Positions 25,958 through 35,538 of a DNA stretch of 64,000 nucleotides are shown piece after piece. The DNA is from Bacteroidaceae bacterium. GTDB lineage: Bacteria > Bacteroidota > Bacteroidia > Bacteroidales > Bacteroidaceae. A program made the position numbers and the translations under genes. Positions within the stretch are counted from its first letter, which is position 1; each line of letters begins with the position of its first letter. The notes beneath the pieces were generated by a model. The model was given only the letters and a program-made list of their open reading frames with translations, ran no database searches and was not told the DNA's origin. The stretch is from contig JAGCLA010000015.1 in assembly GCA_017647225.1 (NCBI GenBank), positions 1-64,000 of the forward strand, read 5' to 3'.

Positions 25958-28070
25958 AGACGCCACGCATTGAAAGCGATATTCTCTTCCTCTTCAAATC
26001 CACCTCTATCACCTTTGCCATAACCTGCTGTCCGAGCTTGACGACATCACTGGGTGAAGAAACGAATTTATCGGCAAGCTGAGATATATGGACAAGTCCG
26101 TCCTGATGCACACCGATGTTCACAAATGCTCCAAAAGCCGTGATATTGGTTACAAGACCGGGCAAAATCATTCCCACACGCAAATCCTCAATCTCGTACA
26201 CATTAGGGTCGAATGCAAACACTTTTGCCTGCTCACGAGGGTCGAGTCCGCGTTTGTTCAGCGAGTCCATAATATCGGTAAGTGTAGGCATACCCACTTT
26301 ATCATTGATGTAGTTGAACAAGACCACTTTTTTACGCAACTCACCGTCTGTTATAAATTCCTTGAGCGACACGCCCAGATCCTTTGCCATAAGTTGCACT
26401 ATAGCATACGATTCGGGGTGTACGGCTGTACTGTCAAGCAAATTGTCGCCATTGAGAACACGCAAGAAACCTGCGGCCTGCTCAAAAGCCTTGTTACCCA
26501 GACGAGGCACTTTAAGCAAATCCTTACGCGAGCGGAAATCACCGGCTTCGGCACGATATTTCACTATATTTTCGGCAAGCGAAGGGCCTAATCCTGAAAT
26601 ATGGGTAAGTATCTGTTTCGTTGCAGTGTTAAGGTTCACTCCTACCTTATTCACACAACTCTCGACAACGACATCAAGACGCTCTTTCAATTTTGTCTGG
26701 TCAACGCTATGCTGATATTGCCCTACTCCAATTGAGCGAGGCTCTATTTTTACAAGTTCAGACAGAGGGTCTATAAGACGACGTCCTATAGAAACCGCAC
26801 CGCGAACGGTAACGTCTTCGTTCGGAAACTCCTCACGTGCCACAACCGATGCCGAATAGACCGAAGCGCCGTCTTCATTGACCGAGAATATATCAATGCC
26901 ATATCCTGCCTTGCGTATAAAATCCTCGGTTTCGCGACCGGCAGTACCATTACCGATGGCAAATGCCTCAATGGAGTATTTCTGAACGAGAGAAGATATA
27001 ATTTCATACGTACCCTCTCGGTCGTTCTGTGGAGGATGAGGATATATTACCGTGTGGCAGACAAGGTTACCCTGCGAATCAAGCACCACCACTTTACAGC
27101 CCGTACGGAATCCCGGGTCAATGGCAAGCACCCGTTTCTGTCCCAACGGTGAAGACATGAGCAACTGACGCAGGTTCTCGGCAAAAACGGCTATCGCCTC
27201 ATCATCGGCACGTTGCTTTGACAAGTTACGCGTTTCGTTCTCAATTGAGGGGGCAAGCAAGCGTTTGTATCCGTCGGCAACAGCCTGTTCCATATATTCG
27301 CGTGAAGGCGAGAAACGCTTTACAAAACGACGGTTAAGTTGCTCAAGAGCCTCTTCCTGTTCTATATCTATTGACACACGCAGATACCCTTCCTCTTCGC
27401 CACGCATGATTGCAAGCAGACGATGCGACGATATACGCGCAATCTTCTCCTGCCAGTCGTAATAATCGGAGTATTTTATGCCATCACCCTCTTTACCTTT
27501 TATGACCTTTGAGGTAATGACACCGAAACGTGTAAACAGACGACGTATTGCCGCGCGTGCGCCCTCATCTTCCGACACACGTTCTGCAATGATATCACAT
27601 GCACCGGCTATAGCATCGTCAATTGTCGGGACATCTGCATTTATAAATGTACGCGCACGTCCTTTAACGTCGTTCACCTGTTGCATGAATATCATGTCGG
27701 CAAGCGGTTCAAGACCACGTTCCTTTGCCATTGTAGCGCGTGTGCGACGTTTAGGCTTATAAGGCAGATAGATATCTTCAAGTTCAACAGCGTCGAAACA
27801 GTCGTTTATGCGTTTCCTCAGTTCCGGAGTGAGTTTGCCCTGTTCCTCAATAGTGGCTATCACTGTTTCCTTACGTTGCATGAGAGTCTTTAATTTCTCA
27901 TACATATCCTTTACATTACCCACAGCCACCTCGTCCATAGAGCCGGTAGCCTCCTTACGGTAACGCGATATGAAAGGTACGGTAGCACCCCCGTCGAGCA
28001 AGTCAATGACATTCTTTACTTTGTCTGGAGCAAAACCCAGCTCCTTTGCTATAATATTTACAAGCATCAT
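25956..28070 (-). CDS. tex: Tex family RNA-binding transcriptional accessory protein
   Basis: 704 residues. Helical N-terminal region with the family block FISRYRKEATG, a YqgF-type RNase-H-like domain (ALAIDPGFRTGCKV region, residues about 320-450), helix-hairpin-helix segments (ISGLGPSLAENIV, LLKVPRLGNKAFEQAAGFLR), and a C-terminal S1 RNA-binding domain (GMILPGLVTNITAFGAFVNI). Tex associates with RNA and transcription complexes; its exact job is unsettled. ATG codons at 28070 and 28067 are equally possible. A minus-strand TATCTTCG -7-like box lies at 28096-28089. Single gene, divergent from tkt. Confidence 0.95.
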   Translation of the reverse strand: MMLVNIIAKELGFAPDKVKNVIDLLDGGATVPFISRYRKEATGSMDEVAVGNVKDMYEKLKTLMQRKETVIATIEEQGKLTPELRKRINDCFDAVELEDIYLPYKPKRRTRATMAKERGLEPLADMIFMQQVNDVKGRARTFINADVPTIDDAIAGACDIIAERVSEDEGARAAIRRLFTRFGVITSKVIKGKEGDGIKYSDYYDWQEKIARISSHRLLAIMRGEEEGYLRVSIDIEQEEALEQLNRRFVKRFSPSREYMEQAVADGYKRLLAPSIENETRNLSKQRADDEAIAVFAENLRQLLMSSPLGQKRVLAIDPGFRTGCKVVVLDSQGNLVCHTVIYPHPPQNDREGTYEIISSLVQKYSIEAFAIGNGTAGRETEDFIRKAGYGIDIFSVNEDGASVYSASVVAREEFPNEDVTVRGAVSIGRRLIDPLSELVKIEPRSIGVGQYQHSVDQTKLKERLDVVVESCVNKVGVNLNTATKQILTHISGLGPSLAENIVKYRAEAGDFRSRKDLLKVPRLGNKAFEQAAGFLRVLNGDNLLDSTAVHPESYAIVQLMAKDLGVSLKEFITDGELRKKVVLFNYINDKVGMPTLTDIMDSLNKRGLDPREQAKVFAFDPNVYEIEDLRVGMILPGLVTNITAFGAFVNIGVHQDGLVHISQLADKFVSSPSDVVKLGQQVMAKVIEVDLKRKRISLSMRGV

Positions 28071-28214
28071 ATACCAACATTTATATAGCGAAGATAATAT
28101 AAAGACAGCTGATAACCTTAAAAAAAACCTTTATAAATCTTAACTTCACAAAATAATTTATAATCAAGTGGAAAATCGTTATTGAAATATGTTCCACATT
28201 CAAACAAAATATAC

Positions 28215-28222
28215 TATTTTTG
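28215..28222 (+). promoter_or_regulatory. Probable -7 element of tkt
   Basis: TATTTTTG, matching TAnnTTTG, about 70 bases before the tkt start. A TTC at 28192-28194 sits 20 bases upstream, a weak -33 candidate. Confidence 0.5.
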
Positions 28223-28291
28223 TAACAAATTACGGTAAAGAGTATTCTTATACATAATAAAAACAATACCCTACTAACTATAATAGCAGAT

Positions 28292-30304
28292 ATGAACAGC
28301 AAGCAACTGATGAACAAGGCGGCGGACAACATACGTATTCTCACCGCAGCAATGGTTGAAAAAGCGAAATCAGGTCACCCTGGCGGTGCTATGGGTGGTG
28401 CCGATTTTATCAATGTCCTCTACTCGGAATTTTTAGTACATGACCCTGACAACCCATTGTGGGAAGGACGTGACCGTTTCTTCCTCGATCCGGGCCACAT
28501 GTCACCAATGTTATATTCAGTTCTTGCTCTCCAGGATAAATTCACCATGGACGAACTCAAGCAGCTCCGTCAATGGGGAAGCGCAACTCCGGGACACCCC
28601 GAAGTGAATTTTGCGCGCGGAATTGAAAACACATCAGGTCCTCTCGGCCAAGGACACACATATGCAGTAGGTGCAGCTATCGCAGCAAAGTTCCTTGAGG
28701 CTCGTTTGGGCGAAGAGGTTCTTGGTCACACCATCTACGCATTCATTTCGGACGGTGGTATTCAGGAGGAGGTATCACAGGGTGCCGGCCGCATGGCAGG
28801 TTACTTAAAGCTGAACAACCTCATCATGTTCTACGATGCAAACCAGATACAGCTTTCAACTCGCTGTGACGAGGTAATGTTCGAAGACACTGCAAAGAAA
28901 TACGAAGCATGGGGTTGGAAGGTAATCACTATCGACGGTAACGATTGCGACGCTATACGCGCAGCTCTCATCGAGGCTAAGGCCGAGAAAGAACGCCCTA
29001 CCCTCATCATCGGCAACACAGTAATGGGTAAGGGAGCACGTCGTGCCGACGGCAGCAGCTACGAATTCGACTGCGGTACACACGGTGCACCTCTCGGTGG
29101 CGATGCATACATCAACACAATCAAGAACCTTGGCGGTGATGTTGAGAACCCATTCGTATTCTTCCCTGAAGTTAAGGAGTTGCACGACAACCGTCTTGCC
29201 GAACTCCGCAAGATAGTTGCAGAGCGCAAGCAGGCTAAAGCGGCTTGGGCAGCTGCAAACCCGGAAAAAGCACAGAAACTCGAAGATTGGTTTGCAGGCA
29301 AGCAACCAGCCATCGATTGGAATGCTATCGAGCAGAAAGCTGATTCTCCAACACGTAACGCATCGGCTACAGTTCTCGGCATACTCGCTGAAAACTACGG
29401 TAATATGATATGTTCATCAGCCGACTTGAGCAACAGCGACAAGACCGACGGTTTCTTGAAGAAGACCCACGCTTTCACTCCTGGCGATTTCAGCGGTGCG
29501 TTCCTACACGCCGGTGTATCGGAATTGACAATGGCATGTCTTTGCATAGGTATGGCATTGCATGGTGGTGTCATTGCGGCATGCGGTACATTCTTCGTGT
29601 TCAGCGACTATATGAAACCAGCCATTCGTATGGCAGCGCTTATGGAACTTCCTGTCAAGTTCGTTTGGTCACACGACGCATTCCGCGTTGGCGAAGACGG
29701 CCCTACACACGAGCCCGTAGAGCAGGAGGCACAGGTACGCCTTATGGAAAAGGTAAAGAATCACAGTGGCAAGAACTCAATGCTTGTTCTACGTCCTGCC
29801 GATGTAAATGAGGCAACACAAGCTTGGAAGCTCGCTATGGAGAACGACAATACTCCAACAGGTCTTATCTTCTCACGTCAGAACATCAACAACCTCCCCG
29901 AGGGTACAAAATACGAAGATACAGCCAAGGGTGCATACGTTATCGCAGGCAGCGACGAGGATTACGACGTAATTCTTCTTGCATCAGGTTCTGAGGTTTC
30001 TACACTTGTTGACGGTGCAAGACTTCTCAAAGCCGACGGCATCAAGACACGTATCGTTTCAGTTCCTTCAGAGGGATTGTTCCGTACACAGTCTAAGGAA
30101 TATCAGGAGAGCGTTCTCCCTGCAGGAGCAAAGATTTTCGGTTTGACAGCAGGTCTGCCTGTAAATCTCCAGGGTCTTGTAGGTGCTAACGGTAAAGTAT
30201 GGGGATTGGAGTCATTCGGTTTCTCTGCACCTTACAAGGTACTTGATGAGAAACTCGGCTTTACTGCAGAAAACGTGTATAACCAGGTAAAATCAATGTT
30301 ATAA
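28292..30304 (+). CDS. tkt: Transketolase
   Basis: 670-residue thiamine diphosphate enzyme moving two-carbon units between pentose phosphates and glycolytic sugars. N-terminal GHPGGAMGGADF, cofactor region ISDGGIQEEVSQGAG then ANQIQLST, the central pyrimidine domain (GVSELTMACLCIGMALHGG), SHDAFRVGEDGPTHEP with catalytic His residues, and a C-terminal domain. The TPP loop reads SDGG where many transketolases have GDGC, a form I believe is common in this phylum. rpiB starts on the last base of the tkt stop, so the two are translationally coupled. Codon choice suggests high expression. Confidence 0.96.
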   Translation: MNSKQLMNKAADNIRILTAAMVEKAKSGHPGGAMGGADFINVLYSEFLVHDPDNPLWEGRDRFFLDPGHMSPMLYSVLALQDKFTMDELKQLRQWGSATPGHPEVNFARGIENTSGPLGQGHTYAVGAAIAAKFLEARLGEEVLGHTIYAFISDGGIQEEVSQGAGRMAGYLKLNNLIMFYDANQIQLSTRCDEVMFEDTAKKYEAWGWKVITIDGNDCDAIRAALIEAKAEKERPTLIIGNTVMGKGARRADGSSYEFDCGTHGAPLGGDAYINTIKNLGGDVENPFVFFPEVKELHDNRLAELRKIVAERKQAKAAWAAANPEKAQKLEDWFAGKQPAIDWNAIEQKADSPTRNASATVLGILAENYGNMICSSADLSNSDKTDGFLKKTHAFTPGDFSGAFLHAGVSELTMACLCIGMALHGGVIAACGTFFVFSDYMKPAIRMAALMELPVKFVWSHDAFRVGEDGPTHEPVEQEAQVRLMEKVKNHSGKNSMLVLRPADVNEATQAWKLAMENDNTPTGLIFSRQNINNLPEGTKYEDTAKGAYVIAGSDEDYDVILLASGSEVSTLVDGARLLKADGIKTRIVSVPSEGLFRTQSKEYQESVLPAGAKIFGLTAGLPVNLQGLVGANGKVWGLESFGFSAPYKVLDEKLGFTAENVYNQVKSML

Positions 30305-30738
30305 TGAAAAAAATAGGACTTGCAAGCGACCACGCAGGCTATCCCTTGAAAGAACAGGTTAAGGAATGGCTTACAGAGATGGGGTACGAATTTGTTGACT
30401 TCGGTACAAACAGTACAGAGAGTTGCAACTACCCCGAATTTGCACACGCACTTGCCGAAGCTATCGAGAATGGCGAGTTTGCGACAGGTATCGCAATTTG
30501 CGGTACAGGTAACGGTATCAACATGACCCTCAACCACCACAAAGCTATCCGCAGCGCACTATGCTGGATGCCTGAAATTGCAGCACTTGCACGCCAGCAC
30601 AACGATGCAAACGTAATGGTAATGCCCGGTCGATTCATCGCAACCGACAGCGCAAAAGAGTGTGTTGAAACATTCTTGAACACTCCATTTGAAGGTGGTC
30701 GCCATCAGGCACGTATCGACGCAATTCCTGTAAAATAA
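30304..30738 (+). CDS. rpiB: Ribose-5-phosphate isomerase B
   Basis: 144-residue RpiB/LacAB fold protein interconverting ribose 5-phosphate and ribulose 5-phosphate. Landmarks: GLASDHAGYPLKE at the N-terminus, ICGTGNGINMTLNHHKAIRSALCW with the phosphate loop, and HNDANVMVMPGRFI. Normal length. Overlap TAATG with tkt gives a two-gene non-oxidative pentose phosphate unit. Confidence 0.96.
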   Translation: MKKIGLASDHAGYPLKEQVKEWLTEMGYEFVDFGTNSTESCNYPEFAHALAEAIENGEFATGIAICGTGNGINMTLNHHKAIRSALCWMPEIAALARQHNDANVMVMPGRFIATDSAKECVETFLNTPFEGGRHQARIDAIPVK

Positions 30739-30763
30739 TATATACATTATATAATAAGGAATC

Positions 30764-30795
30764 AAAGCATCTGCCTTTGGGCAGATGCTTTTTTA
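30764..30795 (+). terminator. Terminator of tkt-rpiB
   Basis: 12-bp arms (30764-30775, 30780-30791), 4-base loop, then a T run ending TATATA. Confidence 0.92.
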
Positions 30796-30899
30796 TATAT
30801 ACGCATTTGCGCTTTGTCCTTTTTTCGCCCCAAAAGAGAGCCAATATAAACAAACAATGTTCAAATAGTGCATATTTTTAGTTAAATAAAGACTATCAC

Positions 30900-30930
30900 T
30901 TCTTTACATTGCACAAACAACATACTTTTG
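30900..30930 (+). promoter_or_regulatory. Promoter of the FadL-type porin gene
   Basis: TTC (30900-30902), 20-base spacer, TACTTTTG (30923-30930). The -7 box is a full match and the -33 box is degenerate. It is followed by a leader of about 55 bases. Confidence 0.6.
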
Positions 30931-30986
30931 TGCAACAAACAAGAGAATGAGTAAATAAAAGACTCAGAAACTTAAATTATTTAACT

Positions 30987-32408
30987 ATGAAAAAAATTAT
31001 CACAACTATTGCATTATCTGCAATTGCATTCACATCATTTGCAGGTGGATTATTGACAAACACAAACCAGAGCGCATCGTTCGTGCGCAACCCGGCACGT
31101 TACGCATCACTTGAAACAGATGCTATCTACTTCAACCCCGCCGGAACAGCATTTTTTGAAAAAGGCTGGAGAGTTTCGGCAAACTGGCAGATGGTATGGC
31201 AAAACCGTGACATTACAAGCCACATCGACAACAAGCAGTATGGCGCGAAGATTTACGTACCCGTAATGCCTTCTCTGTTGGCTTCGTATTCGACAGGCAA
31301 GTGGAGTTTCAGCGGTTTCTTCGGCATTCCCGGCGGTGGCGGTAATTGCAGTTTCAACAGCGGCTTACCGATGTTCAATCAGCTCGGCAACGGCTTCAAG
31401 GAGCTATTACCAATTTTGGCAGGAGCTCAAGCTACAGGCGATGCCTATTCATCATTCAAATCAACACAGTATGTATTCGGTCTTCAGTTAGGTGCCGCAT
31501 ACCGAATCCTTGACAACCTGTCGGCATACGTTGGTGTTCGTGGCAACTACACAACAGCAACATATAATGGTGGTATTTACTTCGATGCCATGAGTGCAAA
31601 CGGAGCAACAAAAGTATCTCCGTTGTCACTTGACCTCGCACAGAAAGGTATTTCGGTAACTCCAATCATCGGTATCGACTACAAGGTCGGTAATTTCAAC
31701 TTTGCAGCAAAGTATGAGTTCCGTGCCGTTACAAACCTGAAGAACAACACCAATAACCTCTATATCTTTGGCGAGAACTACAACAGTGGCGTTGCAAAAG
31801 CAGGAGAGAAATTCAGTACACCTGTATATCAGGCAGTATATCAGCAAGCATTGGCACAAGGTGCTCCTGCAGATTATGCCGACCAGACAGCAAAGAGCAC
31901 AGTACAGGAAGTAGCAGGCAAATTGGGTATGCTCTCAACACTTGAGAACGGAAAGAGATTGAGAAACGACACTCCTGCATCATTGTCTTTGGGTGCATCT
32001 TGGCAGGCTACATCATGGTTGAAGGCTATGGTCAGTGCAAACTACTATTTTGACAAGAATGCAACCGTAGAATCACTCCTTGGCGGTGCAAACAACAACA
32101 TCAACCTCGCACATGACACATACGAAGTTGCCGGAGGCCTTGAGTTCAATGTAACAAAGAACCTTCTGCTCTCTGCCGGTGTGCAGTACACAGACTTCGG
32201 TATAACAAATGAATACACAAGCGACCTCAGCTTCGTAAACGATTCATTCATGACCGGTCTTGGCGGTAAGTACAGCATAAACGAGCATTGGGACATCAAC
32301 GCAGGTTTCTGTTTTGCAATCTACCAGAAGGACAAGAACACATTGAAGGCTGCTACATACGAACGCGACACATATAATGCAACTATCGGAGTTGACTTCA
32401 AATTCTAA
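30987..32408 (+). CDS. FadL/OmpP1/TodX family outer-membrane transporter
   Basis: 473-residue beta-barrel protein for hydrophobic compounds. Signal peptide MKKIITTIALSAIAFTSFAG. The mature N-terminus NTNQSASFVRNPARYASLETDAIYFNPAG is the family hatch signature (the NPAG block). The barrel ends in FKF, the expected terminal aromatic. Family members pass long-chain fatty acids or aromatic hydrocarbons; substrate here is unknown. Single gene with its own promoter and a strong terminator. Confidence 0.93.
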   Translation: MKKIITTIALSAIAFTSFAGGLLTNTNQSASFVRNPARYASLETDAIYFNPAGTAFFEKGWRVSANWQMVWQNRDITSHIDNKQYGAKIYVPVMPSLLASYSTGKWSFSGFFGIPGGGGNCSFNSGLPMFNQLGNGFKELLPILAGAQATGDAYSSFKSTQYVFGLQLGAAYRILDNLSAYVGVRGNYTTATYNGGIYFDAMSANGATKVSPLSLDLAQKGISVTPIIGIDYKVGNFNFAAKYEFRAVTNLKNNTNNLYIFGENYNSGVAKAGEKFSTPVYQAVYQQALAQGAPADYADQTAKSTVQEVAGKLGMLSTLENGKRLRNDTPASLSLGASWQATSWLKAMVSANYYFDKNATVESLLGGANNNINLAHDTYEVAGGLEFNVTKNLLLSAGVQYTDFGITNEYTSDLSFVNDSFMTGLGGKYSINEHWDINAGFCFAIYQKDKNTLKAATYERDTYNATIGVDFKF

Positions 32409-32426
32409 ATCCAACATACATTAAAC

Positions 32427-32462
32427 AAAAAATCCTTAGAATTCAGGTTCTAAGGATTTTTT
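32427..32462. terminator. Bidirectional terminator between the porin and the ribE unit
   Basis: 15-bp perfect arms (32427-32441, 32448-32462) with A and T runs built into the stem, so it can serve both converging units. Confidence 0.9.
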
Positions 32463-32480
32463 ATGCTTAGGAAAATGCTT

Positions 32481-33062
32481 TTAGCAAGTTGCCATTCCGC
32501 CACCCATATTAGGTATGTTCACCTGTTCAAATTTATATCCGAGGCGTTTAAGCTCGACAGCCGCACCTATGCGGAACATCACCTTCACCACACGTGCATA
32601 TACATGGAATGCCATTGGTGATTGAGGCTCTATTCTCTCACGACGGATAAGTGTCAACGCCGTTTCACCCAAGCGACGCATCATATCCTCAATGTTACGC
32701 GCCTCTTTCGATTCAAGATGAAAACCGATGACGTCATGAACTATATGCTCATCCATATCATCAAATCCTTGTCCGCCATAATACGACTTATACTCATCCT
32801 TGCAATGGGTAGTCCAATCGCTATCCCATTGATGAGCCACAGCCATACCAATATAACCAGCCCATGCAATAGCTACTGTCGGATAATCGGCTATATTGGG
32901 AACAGCGTCAGCCATATATTCAGGAGCAAGTTCGTTCCAGCGTGAATCAATATCGTCAGTCGCAAGCAGAGTACCGTCAAGTATTCCGTATTGCTTGCAT
33001 AATCTCAGAAGCTCTTCAGTTATGCGACTCTCAAAATTCTCAAGATATACCTTATTTACCAT
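32481..33062 (-). CDS. Conserved-looking protein of unknown function, last gene of the ribE unit
   Basis: 193 residues, soluble, no signal peptide or membrane segment. Mostly helical; contains AWAGYIGMAVAHQWD and DEHIVHDVIGFHLESKEA, with several His residues that could bind metal, and ends GGGMATC. I do not recognise the family. It starts 9 bases after the NifX-like gene, so it belongs to the permease-ribE-NifX-like unit. A role in metal or cofactor handling is guesswork from the neighbours. Confidence 0.7.
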   Translation of the reverse strand: MVNKVYLENFESRITEELLRLCKQYGILDGTLLATDDIDSRWNELAPEYMADAVPNIADYPTVAIAWAGYIGMAVAHQWDSDWTTHCKDEYKSYYGGQGFDDMDEHIVHDVIGFHLESKEARNIEDMMRRLGETALTLIRRERIEPQSPMAFHVYARVVKVMFRIGAAVELKRLGYKFEQVNIPNMGGGMATC

Positions 33063-33071
33063 AATTCATTA

Positions 33072-33425
33072 TCAATGATTTCCACAATCGTGATGATTGC
33101 ATGTTTCTCCGTTATCCACGATATTGCCCGCAATATAATTCTTCACCAACTCGTCAATATCACCACTACAGCCACGAATAACCTTTATATCGTGGCTCTG
33201 AAGCACATTTTTTGCACCCTCGCCCATGTTGCCGGCAAGCATCACCTGCACACCCTTCTGACGCAACACAAGCACAATACCCGATTTACAACCACAGCCC
33301 TGAGGTGAGGAAAGAATCTCCTTCATCTTTATTTCGCCGTCATTGATTGTAAAAATCGTATAATGGTCGCAATGTCCGAAGTGATTGTCAACCACTCCTT
33401 CTCTTGTAGGAACTGCAATTTTCAT
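33072..33425 (-). CDS. NifX/NifB-like iron-molybdenum cluster-binding domain protein
   Basis: 117-residue protein of the dinitrogenase iron-molybdenum cofactor fold. Landmarks: MKIAVPT at the start, DNHFGHCDHYTIF (typical HFGxxxxF block), CGCKSG, and VMLAGNMGEGAKNVL. The C-terminal tail CNHHDCGNH is a further metal-binding cluster. No nitrogenase genes are present, so this is likely one of the widespread small relatives in non-fixers whose function is unknown. It lies 5 bases after ribE and 9 before the 193-residue gene. Confidence 0.85.
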   Translation of the reverse strand: MKIAVPTREGVVDNHFGHCDHYTIFTINDGEIKMKEILSSPQGCGCKSGIVLVLRQKGVQVMLAGNMGEGAKNVLQSHDIKVIRGCSGDIDELVKNYIAGNIVDNGETCNHHDCGNH

Positions 33426-33430
33426 ATCCT

Positions 33431-34030
33431 TTATTTCTTTATCATTCGTGCTATATACTTGCCAATTATATCGAACTCGATATTCACCGTTGTCCCAACC
33501 TCTATGGTGTGGAAATTGGTATGCTCATAGGTATAAGGGATTATCGCAACCGAGAAGGTGTCATCAGTCGGTTCGCAGACCGTGAGGCTCACACCATTGA
33601 CAGTAACCGAACCTTTATCGACTGTCATATAACCCTTTGCAGCCATTTCATCATCCTTCTTGTAACGGAATGTATAGTACCAACTACCATCAGCATCGCG
33701 CAACGATATACATTCAGCAGTTTCATCAACATGTCCCTGAACGATATGACCGTCAAGACGACCGTTCATCATCATACTACGTTCCACATTTACCTTATCA
33801 CCCACCTTCAGCAAACCGATATTTGAACGCTCAAGTGTCTCGGTCATGGCAGTAACAGTATATTCATCACCTGTAATATCCACGACTGTAAGACACACAC
33901 CATTGTGTGCCACACTTTGGTCAATTTTCAGTTCACCTACAAACGAACAGGTCAATGTCAAATGCAAGTTACCCTGCTCACGCACAAGACGGCGTACCGT
34001 AGCAAATTCCTCAACAATTCCTGAAAACAT
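33431..34030 (-). CDS. ribE: Riboflavin synthase
   Basis: 199-residue enzyme dismutating two lumazines to riboflavin. Two tandem lumazine-binding repeats: the first from MFSGIVEE with SVAHNGVCLTVVD, the second with KGSVTVNGVSLTVCEP. Normal length. It follows the purine permease after 11 bases, so expression is tied to purine uptake, which makes sense because GTP is the riboflavin precursor; this link is inference. No FMN riboswitch is recognised upstream. Confidence 0.95.
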   Translation of the reverse strand: MFSGIVEEFATVRRLVREQGNLHLTLTCSFVGELKIDQSVAHNGVCLTVVDITGDEYTVTAMTETLERSNIGLLKVGDKVNVERSMMMNGRLDGHIVQGHVDETAECISLRDADGSWYYTFRYKKDDEMAAKGYMTVDKGSVTVNGVSLTVCEPTDDTFSVAIIPYTYEHTNFHTIEVGTTVNIEFDIIGKYIARMIKK

Positions 34031-34041
34031 AATACTTTTTA

Positions 34042-35340
34042 TTATTTATCAATAATTAGAAATTTAAGTATAAACAAGATGGCAAGAACACACATTACCG
34101 GAGTAAGTTTCTTAAACTTGCCACACAAAAGATTCAACACAACATATGAAAGCATTCCAAGCATGATACCGTTTGAGATTGAGTAAGAAAGAGGCATCAT
34201 TATAATACAGATAAATGCCGGAATAGACTCACAATAGTCATCAAATTTAATTTTCCTTATAGGTTCAAGCATGAGCAAACCCACAATAACAAGAGCCGGT
34301 GTTGTTGCAGCCAACGGTATTGAAAGGAAGAGTGGCGAGAAGAACAATGCAACGACAAAGCAGATTGCAATTGCAAACGCTGTAAGACCGGAACGTCCTC
34401 CCTGTGCCACACCCGCGGCACTCTCAACATATGTTGTAGTTGTTGAAGTACCAAGTATCGCACCGGTTGTTGTTGCAATAGAATCGGCCATAAAAGCCTC
34501 TCTTATACGATATATACGTCCCTTCTTGTCGAACATATTTGCCTTAGTACATACGCCAACAAGTGTTCCTACAGTATCAAAGATATCGATAAACAGTAGA
34601 GTAAATACAACAACAAGCATATCTATGGTAAAAACCTTATCAAACTGAAACTGACAGAATATTGGCTCTATCGATTCAGGTATCGAGATAATGCCCTTAA
34701 ATTCGGTAACACCCATAGGAATACCTATTATCATAGTGATTATGATACCAAGCAACATTGCAGCCGGTACATTCAGAGCATACAAGACTCCGGTAATTAT
34801 AATACCGATCAATGCAAGCAGCGGAGAACCAGATGTTACATCTCCAAGTGCAACAAGCGTTGCATCGTTATTTACGATAAGCCCACTACTCTTCAAACCG
34901 ATAAAAGCAATAAAAAGCCCGATACCTGCACCGATAGCATATCTCAAGTTCATAGGTATCGCATTTACAATTGCTTCGCGCACATTGGTGAGAGTAAGAA
35001 CAACGAATATCAATCCCTCAATAAGCACAGCCGTCAGAGCAAACTGCCACGAGTATCCCATTCCAAGACATACTGTATATACAAAGAATGCATTAAGCCC
35101 CATTCCCGGCGCCAATCCAAAAGGCAATTTTCCCCAGAATGCCATTACAAGACATCCTACAACAGCAGCTAATGCAGTTGATGTAAACACGGCCCCTCCC
35201 GGCATTCCTTCCAATTCGCTGAACATAGCCGGATTCACAGCCAGGATATATGACATCATAAGGAATGTTGTAATACCTGCTATAAATTCCGTTTTGATTG
35301 TTGTCTGTTTAGGATCAAAACCAAACAACTTCTTAAGCAT
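34042..35340 (-). CDS. NCS2 family purine permease (AzgA type)
   Basis: 432-residue inner-membrane transporter with about 12-14 hydrophobic segments. N-terminal FGFDPKQTTIKTEFIAGITTFLMMSYILAVNP is the AzgA/PbuG (adenine, guanine, hypoxanthine) subgroup signature, supported by GLAPGMGLNAFFVYTVC and the DIFDTVGTLVGV block. Start at 35340 gives the usual MLKKLFG; an ATG at 35352 would add four residues. First gene of a four-gene unit ending at 32481. Its promoter overlaps the end of glnN. Confidence 0.9.
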   Translation of the reverse strand: MLKKLFGFDPKQTTIKTEFIAGITTFLMMSYILAVNPAMFSELEGMPGGAVFTSTALAAVVGCLVMAFWGKLPFGLAPGMGLNAFFVYTVCLGMGYSWQFALTAVLIEGLIFVVLTLTNVREAIVNAIPMNLRYAIGAGIGLFIAFIGLKSSGLIVNNDATLVALGDVTSGSPLLALIGIIITGVLYALNVPAAMLLGIIITMIIGIPMGVTEFKGIISIPESIEPIFCQFQFDKVFTIDMLVVVFTLLFIDIFDTVGTLVGVCTKANMFDKKGRIYRIREAFMADSIATTTGAILGTSTTTTYVESAAGVAQGGRSGLTAFAIAICFVVALFFSPLFLSIPLAATTPALVIVGLLMLEPIRKIKFDDYCESIPAFICIIMMPLSYSISNGIMLGMLSYVVLNLLCGKFKKLTPVMCVLAILFILKFLIIDK

Positions 35341-35506
35341 ATATAACTTCATCTATTATTTTCTATTATTTCAATATAAATTTACCAACAGCAGACATCG
35401 CACCAAAGTCCAGAGCATTAAAGTCAAGAAATTATTCTCTTCACCAATATTCAACCCACTATGCAACAAGACATTGCGTTAAACAAAGCGCTGTCCGAAA
35501 TTTATG

Positions 35507-35538
35507 CGAAAATAGCAAATTCATTAAACAATAAACAA
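35507..35538 (-). promoter_or_regulatory. Promoter of the purine permease-ribE unit
   Basis: Minus strand TTG (35538-35536), 21-base spacer, TATTTTCG (35514-35507). The -33 box lies in the last codons of glnN. A leader of about 160 bases follows; I see no purine or FMN riboswitch in it. Confidence 0.5.

Noticed and set aside
35340-35506. Purine or FMN riboswitch in the permease-ribE leader
   Set aside because: I cannot find the conserved core of either class; the leader is AT-rich without matching stems.
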